The translations under genes were made by a program, and so were the position numbers. Shown one piece after another: positions 51,701-60,218 of a stretch of 64,000 nt of DNA. Position 1 is the stretch's first letter. Each line of letters begins with the position of its first letter. Under the pieces are notes generated by a model. The model searched no databases. It saw only the letters and a list, made by a program, of their open reading frames with translations, and was not told the DNA's origin. The DNA is from Fictibacillus nanhaiensis (GTDB lineage Bacteria > Bacillota > Bacilli > Bacillales > Fictibacillaceae), in NCBI RefSeq assembly GCF_023715445.1, contig NZ_JAMBOD010000001.1, positions 1 through 64,000 of the forward strand. The letters run 5' to 3'.

Positions 51701-53923
51701 AAGACTGATGAAACAAAATCTGCTTGGGAGAGATTGAAAGAAGTATTTAAAAACAAGATCAAGGGATTCGCTGAAATCTCAATTAAGGGTATTTTCGGCG
51801 GATTGTTCGGGTCCGGTGGTAGCATCGATGGAGATAAGATGAAAGATGCGATCATGTCTTCAGGTGGAGGATCAATCGCGGGTCGAGGTTTTGGCGGACT
51901 GACATTTACATCCGGATTCGGTACAAGAAAACATCCGATTACTGGTAAAACCAAATTCCATGCAGGTATCGACCTTGCGGGTCCTATGGGTACCGCTATC
52001 AGAGCTCGTCAGGGTGGCGTGGTTCAATATTCAGGTCAAATGGGTGGTTACGGTAACATCGTAATTATCAAAGGTACAAACGGGCTTGAGTACCGTTACG
52101 CGCATAACTCTGCAAATCATGTATTTCCGGGACAGTTTGTTCCTGCCGGAGCTCACATCGCGAATATGGGATCGACTGGTGATTCAACTGGAAGTCACTT
52201 GCACTTTGAGGTTCGTCGTGGCGGTAGAGCGATCAACCCTACATCTTACTACCATAGTGGCGGTATAGTTTCTAAAAAGCCTCGTAATAACGAAGTAGAC
52301 GCTCGCCTTCAGGTTGGTGAAATGGTTATTAACCAAAACCAACAAAAGAATCTCTTTAATATGCTGAACGGCAAGAACGGAAACGACACTTACACTGGTA
52401 TGGGTGGAGCTAACTACACGATCAAGTGGGGAGACACTCTATCTGAATTAGCTGTCAAGTTTAAGACGACTGTATCAAATCTGATGAAATTAAATACGTT
52501 CATCAAGGATGCTGACAGAATTTTCGCAGGTCAAACGCTACGTCTTCCGGGATCATCTTCTAGCCCGAAACCTGTTACGCCTCCAAAGCCGAAACCTATG
52601 TTCAAGAACAAGGATGAAGCTGAAGCGTATTTAAGCACAGGTCAGGCTAATGTCGATCACGCTATGCACATCGGTATCCGCAACTCTGAATACCGTGTTC
52701 GTAACTTAACGACTTCTAAATATCGTGAAGCCTATCGCATGACTGGCAAAAACCACGATTACAACAAAATGGTTTACGATGAGCTGTCACAATTCTCTAA
52801 CGCTAACGAAGCCAAGAAAATCTTTAATCAAGCTAACGTGTTTTTGAATGCTACCGATAAAGCGATCATGCTTAAGAAGGTCCTAGAAAACGTTGCACAA
52901 AACACTCTCAAGGTGGTTAGCGAAAAGACAAATTCTTGGTTGGATAACTTCAACAAGAAAGTCACTGAAGCTAGTCAGGGCGTCAAGAATATGGTTGATA
53001 TCAGTAATCAGATTAACTCACGTAAAGTCGAAGAGGCAAAAGATTCTTTCGTCGGTAAATACGTTGAAGACCTTATGGCTCAATTAGGCATGGTGGAACA
53101 AGTCGATCCTGCCGAAGCATTGCAGAGAAAAATGGATGACATCAAGAATAAAATCCAAGCAAGAGCCGAAGAATCTGCATTGATCCAGTACCGTTTGAAC
53201 GATGACAACCTAGCTCCAAGACTTCAAGAGCTTAACCTTCTGAAAGGCGACTTGGTTCACCAAATGAACGCGGTTAGAGCCGAATTCGCGAAGAATGGCG
53301 TCACTGATGCTAATCTGATCGCACAAGCTCAACAACCATTGAAGGATCGACTGGCGGAGATCGACGCTGAATATAAAGAGCTTCAGAATTCAATCGCTAA
53401 CGGAAATAAAACTCTTGCAGAAAACAAAGCCGAATTAGAAGCACTTGCGAATGAATACAAGAATCTTCAGAATCAGCTAGATAACACTATCGTAAGTCGC
53501 CGTGAATTCACTGATAGATGGGGCAATATCGTCCGGGATGCTGAAGGTAATACAAAGATGATCACGGAGCAAGGTCAAATGATCATGGACACTTATGAGC
53601 AAGTCAGAAATGAAATAGAAGCTGTTCAGGCTATGGCACTCACAAGTGGAGCTACCGCAACGATCTCACCTATCCTAGATCAACTTTCTCGCGCTGTAGA
53701 AGCATACAAGCCTACGGTGAATGCAACTATAGAAACAACAACCGCATCTGCTCCAACGGATTCCTCCACAAATGAGACAAGAACGTATCAGGCAAATTCA
53801 ACTACCAATCGTTATGTATCTTACAATGTTAATGCGGGTGTTATTGTTGCCTCTCGATCAGAAGCAAGGGAATTTGCTATGCATATCAAAGAATTGATTG
53901 AAGAGGAAGAAGGAAGAAGTTAA
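48764..53923 (+). CDS. Orphan tape-measure protein with M23 peptidase and LysM
   Basis: A 1719-aa protein. It has an N-terminal coiled coil (1-120) and a TP901-type tape-measure domain (about 131-440; LLQTVGDIDATKATETMSAL, VDDLADAMFRSASVADSFGV). Hydrophobic stretches lie near 480-500 and 560-590. A complete M23 metallopeptidase spans about 1048-1165 (FHAGIDL and HLHFEV zinc ligands). A LysM repeat (about 1216-1262) and a long C-terminal coiled coil follow. By rule of thumb it would measure a tail of about 250 nm. No other tail, head or packaging gene is in the element. From about 51800 on the codons are richer in G and C, suggesting a chimeric gene. GTG 48764 follows GGAGG. Confidence 0.9.
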   Translation: MSTDGRRINISFGVDDRELAKLMNTMNKVQNKMNQLTRNVEAASKNFNSLSNNLSQVERTQKQYSRAMDRMVKTNQDATKSVKELQKTVDKGFNSKQIDQAGRSIRTVDNRIVGARESMKGLNKYTLSFADATGIAGERMLQWSLAATGIYGTARVFQEITRTVIELDSQLIDFERLFARTFENANKYMNESSRIAEQFGLKLTDVNNIMIEFGKQGLKEEDIARLTNATALLQTVGDIDATKATETMSALMNVFNVDARNATSIVDRLNLLADESSASVDDLADAMFRSASVADSFGVSLDQMSGHITAIQEKTRLSGSVIGNALKTIYSRVTTMPGAFRALEEAGVTVFDPLTGDARDVGSIFDELGAKWDSLSDRQKQEIGVKVAGRDHLAKFLALMNDYDDALKYTKIATESWGTASKEAEKVTDKLQKKLDSMVKSFQDLSRAIGENGLGQALGFAMDSLSTLMKGLTGIFDAMGKWTWAMLGAVGATGLLIAKMKDYNLETKNMTKLTQDFERAQAMNNTMTSEGISYMEHHNKTIKDRTGLLGRMSGAIGMVTNSLRGMAMALVTNPFFWIAGAVIGISALVGHFKKLKEEQKALNETTKVAIEQYKAFEDAIANGKVDSYQVEALNTSIEKLSDNEKKLKGNIDENYKSIQSNSHGYSNLGINVQMVNKSEEELTEEYIRRTKVHDVLSKKQLEELAQLGIKTTAKTNLLTLEERLGERSEINTELLQKSKDAMEQQRLEAIVPTGEAYFNLTEKIDENSTAMENAIGFADRWLNSMREQQALIELLLGVKNKDTVQTQIYDQAVKNLSETFGINQELLKKDPSLINDKMDKMEELMKLTSEASQNGWTVENKTRAQQLLTAENTEKTANRQKQAYESTKTIMSKAYDHKMGKLFEYEKVMEEANGGAQSVVKKSTSTILEKLKDQKVEVKSTEDKFRDFKKAVEKASFGASSSVDSMRENTVEDLKQVKSKTDETKSAWERLKEVFKNKIKGFAEISIKGIFGGLFGSGGSIDGDKMKDAIMSSGGGSIAGRGFGGLTFTSGFGTRKHPITGKTKFHAGIDLAGPMGTAIRARQGGVVQYSGQMGGYGNIVIIKGTNGLEYRYAHNSANHVFPGQFVPAGAHIANMGSTGDSTGSHLHFEVRRGGRAINPTSYYHSGGIVSKKPRNNEVDARLQVGEMVINQNQQKNLFNMLNGKNGNDTYTGMGGANYTIKWGDTLSELAVKFKTTVSNLMKLNTFIKDADRIFAGQTLRLPGSSSSPKPVTPPKPKPMFKNKDEAEAYLSTGQANVDHAMHIGIRNSEYRVRNLTTSKYREAYRMTGKNHDYNKMVYDELSQFSNANEAKKIFNQANVFLNATDKAIMLKKVLENVAQNTLKVVSEKTNSWLDNFNKKVTEASQGVKNMVDISNQINSRKVEEAKDSFVGKYVEDLMAQLGMVEQVDPAEALQRKMDDIKNKIQARAEESALIQYRLNDDNLAPRLQELNLLKGDLVHQMNAVRAEFAKNGVTDANLIAQAQQPLKDRLAEIDAEYKELQNSIANGNKTLAENKAELEALANEYKNLQNQLDNTIVSRREFTDRWGNIVRDAEGNTKMITEQGQMIMDTYEQVRNEIEAVQAMALTSGATATISPILDQLSRAVEAYKPTVNATIETTTASAPTDSSTNETRTYQANSTTNRYVSYNVNAGVIVASRSEAREFAMHIKELIEEEEGRS

Positions 53924-54300
53924 TAAAATCACATGACAAAGAGAGGGATCATTAGGTCCTTCTCTTATTTATTTTCTGTGAAAGATAACGTGTAAAAATA
54001 ATCTTTTTTAAGGTGAGAAAAAGTATTCAGAAGGAGGTACTAATGTATTTAGAAAGGGATAAATGCTACCTCATTTAAATCCTTTTCTTGCATAGCGAAT
54101 ACCTATTCGTCTGTTAAGAATTCACGGGTGAGAGGTCAGCCAACCTCTTTTCCCCTCCAATTTCTTCTCCTTTGAGGGTAACTTTTTATCCCTCTTTTTT
54201 TAGGAGTTTGCAAGTGACATACATCGCGACATACAAAGATGGCTTTTACCCTTGATACATAAGGAATCCAGTGTAATACAAAGTGAAAGGAGGTTGCGAT
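53924..54300 (+). other. Gene-poor gap with terminators
   Basis: A terminator for the tape-measure gene lies at 53940-53970 (AGAGAGGGA/TCCTTCTCT plus T-rich tail). A second, weaker hairpin with seven Ts is at 54174-54201. Between them is a short frame with a perfect ribosome-binding site (54043-54078). Confidence 0.6.
54043..54078 (+). CDS. Possible 11-aa leader peptide
   Basis: MYLERDKCYLI follows AAGGAGG spaced 5-6 bp from ATG 54043. A T-run hairpin about 95 bp downstream would be in the right place for attenuation of the following genes. The signal is strong but the frame is very short. Confidence 0.25.
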   Translation: MYLERDKCYLI

Positions 54301-54522
54301 ATGCATGTGTTAACTAGTAGTTATATTTCCGCTTTAGCAGTTTCGAAAAATATTCCAAAAGCTAGAATGGAAACTCATTTTATCGAAGATGTAAATGTCT
54401 ATGTTGTTTATTTTGATAAGAAATATGCTGATCGGGTTATGAAAATATTGAAACCACTTAATATATACACGGAATTAAAGGAGAGGGATTGGTGGAAGCA
54501 TGAAGCTACTGATAATCAATGA
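54301..54522 (+). CDS. Small hypothetical protein
   Basis: A 73-aa protein with a small alpha/beta pattern (VNVYVVYFDKKYADRVMKILKPL), unrecognised. ATG 54301 has AAAGGAGG upstream. It overlaps the next gene by 23 bp. Confidence 0.6.
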   Translation: MHVLTSSYISALAVSKNIPKARMETHFIEDVNVYVVYFDKKYADRVMKILKPLNIYTELKERDWWKHEATDNQ

Positions 54523-54781
54523 TAAGGTCTTTGCTTCTTGCATATTGGCATTAGTAAAGGATTCAAAATTAGGATTGGTGAGGATAAAAGGAAATGGAAA
54601 TGGATCAGATATCGAAATTGAGGTAAGTTACCCCGAAGAATCAAAACTGCTAGTTAAGAGTATCAAGAATGATATTGAAAACAATAAAATGACAATCGAT
54701 GTCAAAGAGTTAATGTACAAGTATAGATATGTCGATAATCTTGTTCGTGCAAAAATAAGTAAATGTAAGCGAGATAACTAA
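54500..54781 (+). CDS. Small hypothetical protein
   Basis: A 93-aa protein, unrecognised, mixed alpha/beta. It is coupled to the previous gene by overlap. GAGAGGGA lies 8-15 bp upstream of ATG 54500. Confidence 0.55.
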   Translation: MKLLIINDKVFASCILALVKDSKLGLVRIKGNGNGSDIEIEVSYPEESKLLVKSIKNDIENNKMTIDVKELMYKYRYVDNLVRAKISKCKRDN

Positions 54782-54815
54782 TTGAATATTAACCCGATGA
54801 AAGTGGTGAGAGCCG

Positions 54816-54917
54816 TTGAAAGGGCAATGGAAGGTAATCAACAATAAAATTGAAGCTAAAACATCATTAAGGCAAAACTTAATCGTGTTAGCTTTGGCTG
54901 TATATTTACTCTTCTGA
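54816..54917 (+). CDS. Very small membrane peptide
   Basis: A 33-aa peptide (KGQWKVINNKIEAKTSLRQN followed by a hydrophobic LIVLALAVYLLF tail). TTG 54816 follows GTGGTGAG. It could be a C-terminally inserted membrane peptide. Its stop overlaps an ATG (TGATGA). Confidence 0.4.
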   Translation: MKGQWKVINNKIEAKTSLRQNLIVLALAVYLLF

Positions 54918-54934
54918 TGAAAGGGGGTAAAAGA

Positions 54935-55243
54935 TTGAACCATAAGCAAGTGAAAGCTTTAGAGAATAAAAGGTTGTTTGCAAGAGAAGTAGCTAAAGAG
55001 GTTTTCATTAAAAAAATAATCAAAAACGAAGATACTGCTTCACATGAGATTAGAAAGCTATTCAATATTACTAGACAAGCATTCCGTCATTATTACACGG
55101 ATGCTTTCTTCTTAAAAGAACTTGAATACTACGGAGTTGAAATGATCAATGGTGGCAATTCCGGGCATGTGTTTAAAGTTAAGGAAACTGATTTCCTGAA
55201 AAAGAAGGGTATTGAAAGTCATAGCCAAGAGGAATCCACTTAA
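54935..55243 (+). CDS. Small helical DNA-binding-like protein
   Basis: A 102-aa basic protein with an HTH-like stretch (ASHEIRKLFNITRQAFRHYY). TTG 54935 is chosen because AAAGGGGGT lies 7 bp upstream. It may be a regulator. Confidence 0.55.
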   Translation: MNHKQVKALENKRLFAREVAKEVFIKKIIKNEDTASHEIRKLFNITRQAFRHYYTDAFFLKELEYYGVEMINGGNSGHVFKVKETDFLKKKGIESHSQEEST

Positions 55244-55292
55244 AGCTTTCTACTGGTAAAGGCGACTGATAATTGAAAGGTGGTGAAATTAA

Positions 55293-55535
55293 ATGCCATT
55301 TGAAATTGGTATTGCGGGACCATTGAAAAAATACTCACTGAAAGAAATCGGTGAAAAAGCAAAACAAAGGATAGAGGATAAAAAGCAATCTGAAGTTAAA
55401 GCTTCTTCACAACAGCTTGATATTAAAGGGAAGGTTCAGGAAGTGAGAGTTTCCTTTTTGAACGGAATAGAAACACCTAAAGAAAAGAACTACCAACAAG
55501 CAGATAAAGAGACAAATTGGTTAGCAGGACTATAA
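55293..55535 (+). CDS. Small hypothetical protein
   Basis: An 80-aa polar, Lys-rich protein with a probable disordered middle. AAAGGTGGTGA precedes ATG 55293. It overlaps no other gene and is likely co-transcribed with its neighbours. Confidence 0.55.
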   Translation: MPFEIGIAGPLKKYSLKEIGEKAKQRIEDKKQSEVKASSQQLDIKGKVQEVRVSFLNGIETPKEKNYQQADKETNWLAGL

Positions 55536-55564
55536 AACATTCAAAAATAAAGGAGAAGATTATA

Positions 55565-56158
55565 TTGAGGAAAGTATACTGTGAAATCTTAGAATGGAAT
55601 TACAATCATGGAAACAATATACCGATAAAGAACTTTGCAAAGGGATTAGCTAATTGGATGAGAATACATGAGTCAGATTACAATGGGAAATGGAAAGAAA
55701 TAGATTTTGCATCAGACTTAAATAAAAACTTATATCATTTCTTAAACGAAACAGGATTGCGAATTTCGAACGTTAGAGGGTTTGCTAAAGATTGGTATCA
55801 AAAGAAAAGATTATTCGACGAATTAAAGAAACTTAATGTTAGCGCAGAAGATAAGTATGGTAAAGTCTATCTTTACGATCTGAACCTTGTCGGTGATGAA
55901 GTTGAAGAGAAGAAAAAGTCAGTTATAAATAAGTTTATTTACTACGTGAAAAGTAACGGGAAATTGCATGTGAATGCGTTACAACCAGTTATTAATATCA
56001 ATGTAGGAGATAGTTCCAGAACGGTTAACTTCGGGATACCAAAATTTGAACTAGCGGAGTTATTAGAAGAAAGAGAAGCAGATATCAAAAAAGCAGGAAT
56101 CGAAATATGTAGTGGCACAAGTATTGATTATAAAGAGTACATCTATATAGGTAAATAG
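55565..56158 (+). CDS. Hypothetical protein
   Basis: A 197-aa protein (EILEWNYNHGNNIPIKNFAKGLANWMRIHE, in parts), unrecognised. TTG 55565 follows AAAGGAGAAG. It is the last gene of the forward operon; an inverted repeat lies just after it. Confidence 0.55.
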   Translation: MRKVYCEILEWNYNHGNNIPIKNFAKGLANWMRIHESDYNGKWKEIDFASDLNKNLYHFLNETGLRISNVRGFAKDWYQKKRLFDELKKLNVSAEDKYGKVYLYDLNLVGDEVEEKKKSVINKFIYYVKSNGKLHVNALQPVININVGDSSRTVNFGIPKFELAELLEEREADIKKAGIEICSGTSIDYKEYIYIGK

Positions 56159-56167
56159 ATTAAGTGA

Positions 56168-56245
56168 ACGCTTATCGAACCAAAATTTAATTGAAAGGTA
56201 GGTGAAACCCTCCCTTCTTTTAAGCATTCATCATTCGATAAGCGT
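56168..56245. repeat. 12-bp inverted repeat enclosing 54 bp
   Basis: ACGCTTATCGAA (56168-56179) is the perfect complement of TTCGATAAGCGT (56234-56245). It lies between convergent genes and may be a termination structure or a protein-binding site. Confidence 0.6.
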
Positions 56246-56259
56246 AATTTAATCTATAC

Positions 56260-56487
56260 TTAGCTTGATTCTCTATTGCGGGGATCAGGCTTTTTCTTTT
56301 TATATATGTCTGGACCATACTCTTTTATCAAATCTTCCCTAAGCGAAATAACTGGATATTGTTGTTGATCGTTTAACCATTGAACAAAGGTTCTTTTAAT
56401 AATATCTCTAATATCTTCTTGACCTTCTCCAACAAAATGACATTTCCACTTTTCTTTCATTGATTTTCTCTTTCGTTGATACTTCAT
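56260..56487 (-). CDS. Small hypothetical protein
   Basis: A 75-aa basic protein (KEKWKCHFVGEGQEDIRDIIKRTF, in parts). ATG 56487 is chosen because AAAGGAGAT lies 6 bp upstream on this strand. Function unknown; divergent from the HEPN-motif gene at 56705. Confidence 0.55.
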   Translation of the reverse strand: MKYQRKRKSMKEKWKCHFVGEGQEDIRDIIKRTFVQWLNDQQQYPVISLREDLIKEYGPDIYKKKKPDPRNRESS

Positions 56488-56704
56488 AAAAACATCTCCT
56501 TTCACTTTTCTATAGTGTAAGAAATGCATTTTATAACTTACAAGATTAACAATTACCCTTTTAAATAGTTAATTAAGATATATAAGAATGGTGTAACAGT
56601 TAACATAATTGCTTGCTTCATATATTTAAAAAATAACTTTATTTACCAATCAATTTAAGTGATAATAGAATCAATGATAATGTTTGTTTCAGAGAGGGAG
56701 ATGT

Positions 56705-57523
56705 TTGAAATTGGGGTTTGAATTAAAACAGTTATCTGACGTAGGTACTAGTAATCCAATAGTTGCAAGGCTTTCACTTCAAACAAACGAGTTAACAAAA
56801 ATGTTTCCCTTAACAAATGAGCAAAAGGAACAATTATTTGGGTTATTAGGTATGAAAGTAAGAGATAGGTTAGTAAATTGCTATAAAATACATCAAAAAA
56901 TAATGGGTGAATTAATAAGAATTAATTCTATCCAAAAAGATGATATTTTTAAAAATAATGCAATTTATACCCCTTGCGTAAATAATCTAAGATATTTATG
57001 CGAAAGTTTTCTCTATGAGGCAAAGTCTACCTTACGTGATTTCATCGGTATTTTCGATATTTTTTATGAAAAGAAATTTAAAGAAGCTAGGTTTGACGAA
57101 GCATATAAATGGGCTGAAAAAGAATTCGGTAAAGAAGATATTTTATCAATTACTTTAAAGCAAGATCATGATGGATGGATAAGAAGAATTGTTACAATGA
57201 GAAATGCAGTAGAACATCCAGGGGGAAGATCGGGTGAGTTATTCATAAAGGATATAATGCTTTTTAATAAAGATAATCCACCATATTTTAACCCACCAAC
57301 TTGGAAGATTGATGATGAGGAAATGGGATTAGTTCATAATGATATGGAAACTTTTATTTATAACACTTTAGGATTTTGTGAGGATATATTAAAAATATTA
57401 CTTGAAAAATTACCTAGTAAATTACCATTAATTATATATGAAATCCCTGAAGAACTCAGAGACCCAAACTGTCCAATTAGATTGAAAGTTACCCTAAACA
57501 TTGACGAAATACCAAAGGTGTAA
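56705..57523 (+). CDS. HEPN-motif protein, putative toxin/effector
   Basis: A 272-aa, largely helical protein with RNAVEH (Arg 166 to His 171), the RxxxxH arrangement of HEPN ribonucleases. It is followed by PGGRSGEL. TTG 56705 follows GAGGGAGATG. It is paired with a membrane protein gene 51 bp downstream and lies beside the integrase, the cargo end of the element. Both genes are more A+T-rich than their neighbours. An abortive-infection role is inferred, not shown. A catalytically dead HEPN-like fold is possible. Confidence 0.55.
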   Translation: MKLGFELKQLSDVGTSNPIVARLSLQTNELTKMFPLTNEQKEQLFGLLGMKVRDRLVNCYKIHQKIMGELIRINSIQKDDIFKNNAIYTPCVNNLRYLCESFLYEAKSTLRDFIGIFDIFYEKKFKEARFDEAYKWAEKEFGKEDILSITLKQDHDGWIRRIVTMRNAVEHPGGRSGELFIKDIMLFNKDNPPYFNPPTWKIDDEEMGLVHNDMETFIYNTLGFCEDILKILLEKLPSKLPLIIYEIPEELRDPNCPIRLKVTLNIDEIPKV

Positions 57524-57574
57524 TAAACGTTAGATATTTATAAATAACTAATATATGGTTTTTAGGTGGGTAAA

Positions 57575-59200
57575 ATGATAATAAATAAATTTGATGTTTG
57601 GTATAACTTTTCAACATATTTAAATACAGATAATATTGATCTGATAAAATTAAAAGATAATATTCTTCAAACAGGACTTGGGGAGTTGATATTTCATTCT
57701 CCTGATAATATGGTATTTTGGGTGAATGAAGATAGAGTTATATCTTACGATCCAAAAATAAAAGGAGATTTTCAAAGTTACTCTTTTACAATACCGGATC
57801 AATCCATTATTACGGATGGTCAATTAGAGTATTTATATCAAGCAGTAAAAATGAAGTTTCACGAGAATCTATTATTTCGTGATTATATGTATAATGATTT
57901 GTTTGACCATATAAGGGTTTATCTCGCACCAATTTATTTACAAGAAGGTGAAGTAGTAATATCTTTTTATCCACAAATAAAGATATATAAAAATGGGATC
58001 GTACAAGTTATATTTAGAAGAATTGGAAATGGAAAAGAAATAATACATATAGACAATTTTATAAATAAATATGTTAATCTCTTTAACCATTCATTTAAAG
58101 ATGTTTGGATACCGAGCGGATTCTTTTTTATTCAGTTGGCAAAAGAATTCGGTTATAAGTTTTATAAAAAGAATTCAGTAAAACAATTAAAAGCATTTTC
58201 GTTACTTAAAGAAAAGGTTATTAGTGATTCTGTTGAGAGTAGTGATGAATTTAAATTCCGAGTTACTAAATTACCAACTTCAACAACAGAATATAATACA
58301 AAAGATTTATTTGATGGCATCATAGATTGTATCCTTTTTTGTCTAAACATGAAAAATGATAAGCCTTTCAAAAGTCAAGAAAAAATTACTTGCAGTCAGA
58401 CATGGAAGGGCATGCCGGTAATTCATTTGATTGATTTTGAAGATATGCCAGCAGATACAAGTAGTATAAGTGAAGCTCAATTTATAGATTTCAAAAAAAT
58501 CTTAACCAGAACAACAATAAATGGCTATATGGAAAATGAATCTATTAAAAATCTAAGAGCATTTAATGATTATTTTTTTTATTTCAATGAAGCAGTTGCT
58601 TTATCTATAATGAGTAAAAAGGGATTAGCTATAGATAGCAAATTTTCTGACCCTAACAATGGGCATTTAATTTATGATAAGCAAATCCAAATAGAAATGA
58701 TCAATTATTATTTCATAATTAGTAGAAAACTATTCGATTCCTCTGTGTTTTTAGAAAATATAAAAGTAGAAGATATTATTGATAACAGATTGTATTTACT
58801 TGAAATTGAATATATTTTTAAAAAAGAGTTATTTAAATTTGGAGAAACAAGGAAAATGTTTGATTTTGCCGAAAGTGAACTGGGTATTAATGATCTTAAA
58901 GAAAGATCACATCAATTATTTGAAATTAAAAAAGAACGTAATAACATAATTAAACAAGATTTTTATCAGAAGATAGGTATTTTGATTACTATCATATTTG
59001 GGTTATTAGGGGCAGTGTCATTCTCAAAAGACTTAGTTGTTCCAGCTTGGGATATAATATTTAACAATAAGATTAATACCACATCGAAGTTACTGATTTC
59101 ATATGCTTCAACTGTAACTCTATTTACAATAATAATCATCTTAATTTTTAAGTTCATAAATTTAAAAAAGTGGATAATGAAATTTTACAAAAATGAGTAA
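57575..59200 (+). CDS. Two-TM membrane protein, partner of HEPN-motif protein
   Basis: A 541-aa protein of unknown family. A large N-terminal cytoplasmic region (1-460) has no motif I know. Near the C-terminus are two membrane helices (about 470-490 and 508-532) and a short basic tail. AGGTGG lies 5 bp before ATG 57575. A sensor-membrane effector role with the upstream protein is conceivable. The gene ends at a terminator shared with int. Confidence 0.6.
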   Translation: MIINKFDVWYNFSTYLNTDNIDLIKLKDNILQTGLGELIFHSPDNMVFWVNEDRVISYDPKIKGDFQSYSFTIPDQSIITDGQLEYLYQAVKMKFHENLLFRDYMYNDLFDHIRVYLAPIYLQEGEVVISFYPQIKIYKNGIVQVIFRRIGNGKEIIHIDNFINKYVNLFNHSFKDVWIPSGFFFIQLAKEFGYKFYKKNSVKQLKAFSLLKEKVISDSVESSDEFKFRVTKLPTSTTEYNTKDLFDGIIDCILFCLNMKNDKPFKSQEKITCSQTWKGMPVIHLIDFEDMPADTSSISEAQFIDFKKILTRTTINGYMENESIKNLRAFNDYFFYFNEAVALSIMSKKGLAIDSKFSDPNNGHLIYDKQIQIEMINYYFIISRKLFDSSVFLENIKVEDIIDNRLYLLEIEYIFKKELFKFGETRKMFDFAESELGINDLKERSHQLFEIKKERNNIIKQDFYQKIGILITIIFGLLGAVSFSKDLVVPAWDIIFNNKINTTSKLLISYASTVTLFTIIIILIFKFINLKKWIMKFYKNE

Positions 59201-59230
59201 CCCCTGTTAAGTTACACAGGGGTATTTTTT
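59199..59230. terminator. Bidirectional terminator between cargo and int
   Basis: ACCCCTGT pairs with ACAGGGGT, with a T-run to the right and A-rich sequence to the left. The int gene ends at 59232 on the other strand. Confidence 0.75.
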
Positions 59231-59231
59231 A

Positions 59232-60218
59232 TTACAAAATATTTCTTAAAGGAGAATACGAATTGTGTTGTCTCTTTACATCAGAATTAGTCATCTGAAT
59301 ATACTTTCTTACCATGCTCATATCCGTATGGCCTAAAATCTTCTGCAAACTAAAAGGATCGCCTCCATTAAGTATATAGAAGAGTGCTCCTGTATGCCTA
59401 AAAGTGTGTGGTGAAACTCTTTTGTTTATTATACCTGCAAAATCTCCTAACTCCATTAATCGCTTTCTCCAAGTGTTTCCCGCAATCGGCCTTCCATCAT
59501 AAGTAAGGAATAAAGTTTCCTCACCAAAATCTTCAGTTTCAACGAGGTATTCTTCGAGTAGTTTAATTGATTTCAAAGAAAGTGGAACAATCCTTGCGCG
59601 CTTAGTTTTTGTTTCGTGAGGTTCTAATTTTATCTCTCCAGCTTTCAGATCAACGTTTGATCTTCTAATTGCTAATAATTCGGAAGCACGAACCATAGTG
59701 TCTAACATAACAAGCATCATCACTTTGTCCCGAAAACCAACATAAGTTGACTCATCAATAACAGACATTAGTAGTTTTACTTCGGTAGGGGAGAAGGATT
59801 CCAAAGTATCTTCTTGAGTTTTTACTGGTTTGAATCGATCGTGAATAGCTTCCTCAATGTAACCTTCTAAGAAACAGTATCTAATAAATGCTCTCATAGT
59901 TCTGATTCTGACATTAGCAGTTACAGGAGATAAACCTTTGTCGTGTAACATGTGACCAATGTATCCTCGAAAAACCTCCAAAGTTATTTCTTCTCTATAT
60001 AAATCTCCATCAAGATAATCGAGTAGGTAACCGAAATGGATATGATAGTCATTGATCGTTGTCCTGGTGAGGCTTTCAGTTTTTTTGTAATTCATGAATC
60101 TCTGGAACATTTCTTTGAGGGTCAGGTCTTCAAAAAAATTATGTCGTGGGGTAGGGGAGTTGGTATTCCTTATACCTTTTCTTTTTGTCTTACGAGTGTT
60201 GAACAAGTTTTTGGACAT
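59232..60218 (-). CDS. int: Tyrosine recombinase (integrase)
   Basis: A 328-aa phage/XerD-like integrase. The N-terminal core-binding domain (about 25-120) has MFQRFMNYKKTESLTRTTIN. The catalytic domain has the first Arg in DTMVRASELLAIRR, then HTFRHTGALF (His-x2-Arg), LGHTDMSMVRKYIQ (His and the Tyr nucleophile). GGAGG lies 8 bp before ATG 60218. It is placed 169 bp from attR. The displaced host tRNA-Sec promoter points toward it, so integration may alter its expression. Confidence 0.93.
   Translation of the reverse strand: MSKNLFNTRKTKRKGIRNTNSPTPRHNFFEDLTLKEMFQRFMNYKKTESLTRTTINDYHIHFGYLLDYLDGDLYREEITLEVFRGYIGHMLHDKGLSPVTANVRIRTMRAFIRYCFLEGYIEEAIHDRFKPVKTQEDTLESFSPTEVKLLMSVIDESTYVGFRDKVMMLVMLDTMVRASELLAIRRSNVDLKAGEIKLEPHETKTKRARIVPLSLKSIKLLEEYLVETEDFGEETLFLTYDGRPIAGNTWRKRLMELGDFAGIINKRVSPHTFRHTGALFYILNGGDPFSLQKILGHTDMSMVRKYIQMTNSDVKRQHNSYSPLRNIL

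Noticed and set aside
51562-51954. 130-aa reverse frame inside the tape-measure gene
   Set aside because: Pro/Ser-rich mirror of the coding strand, with no ribosome-binding site.
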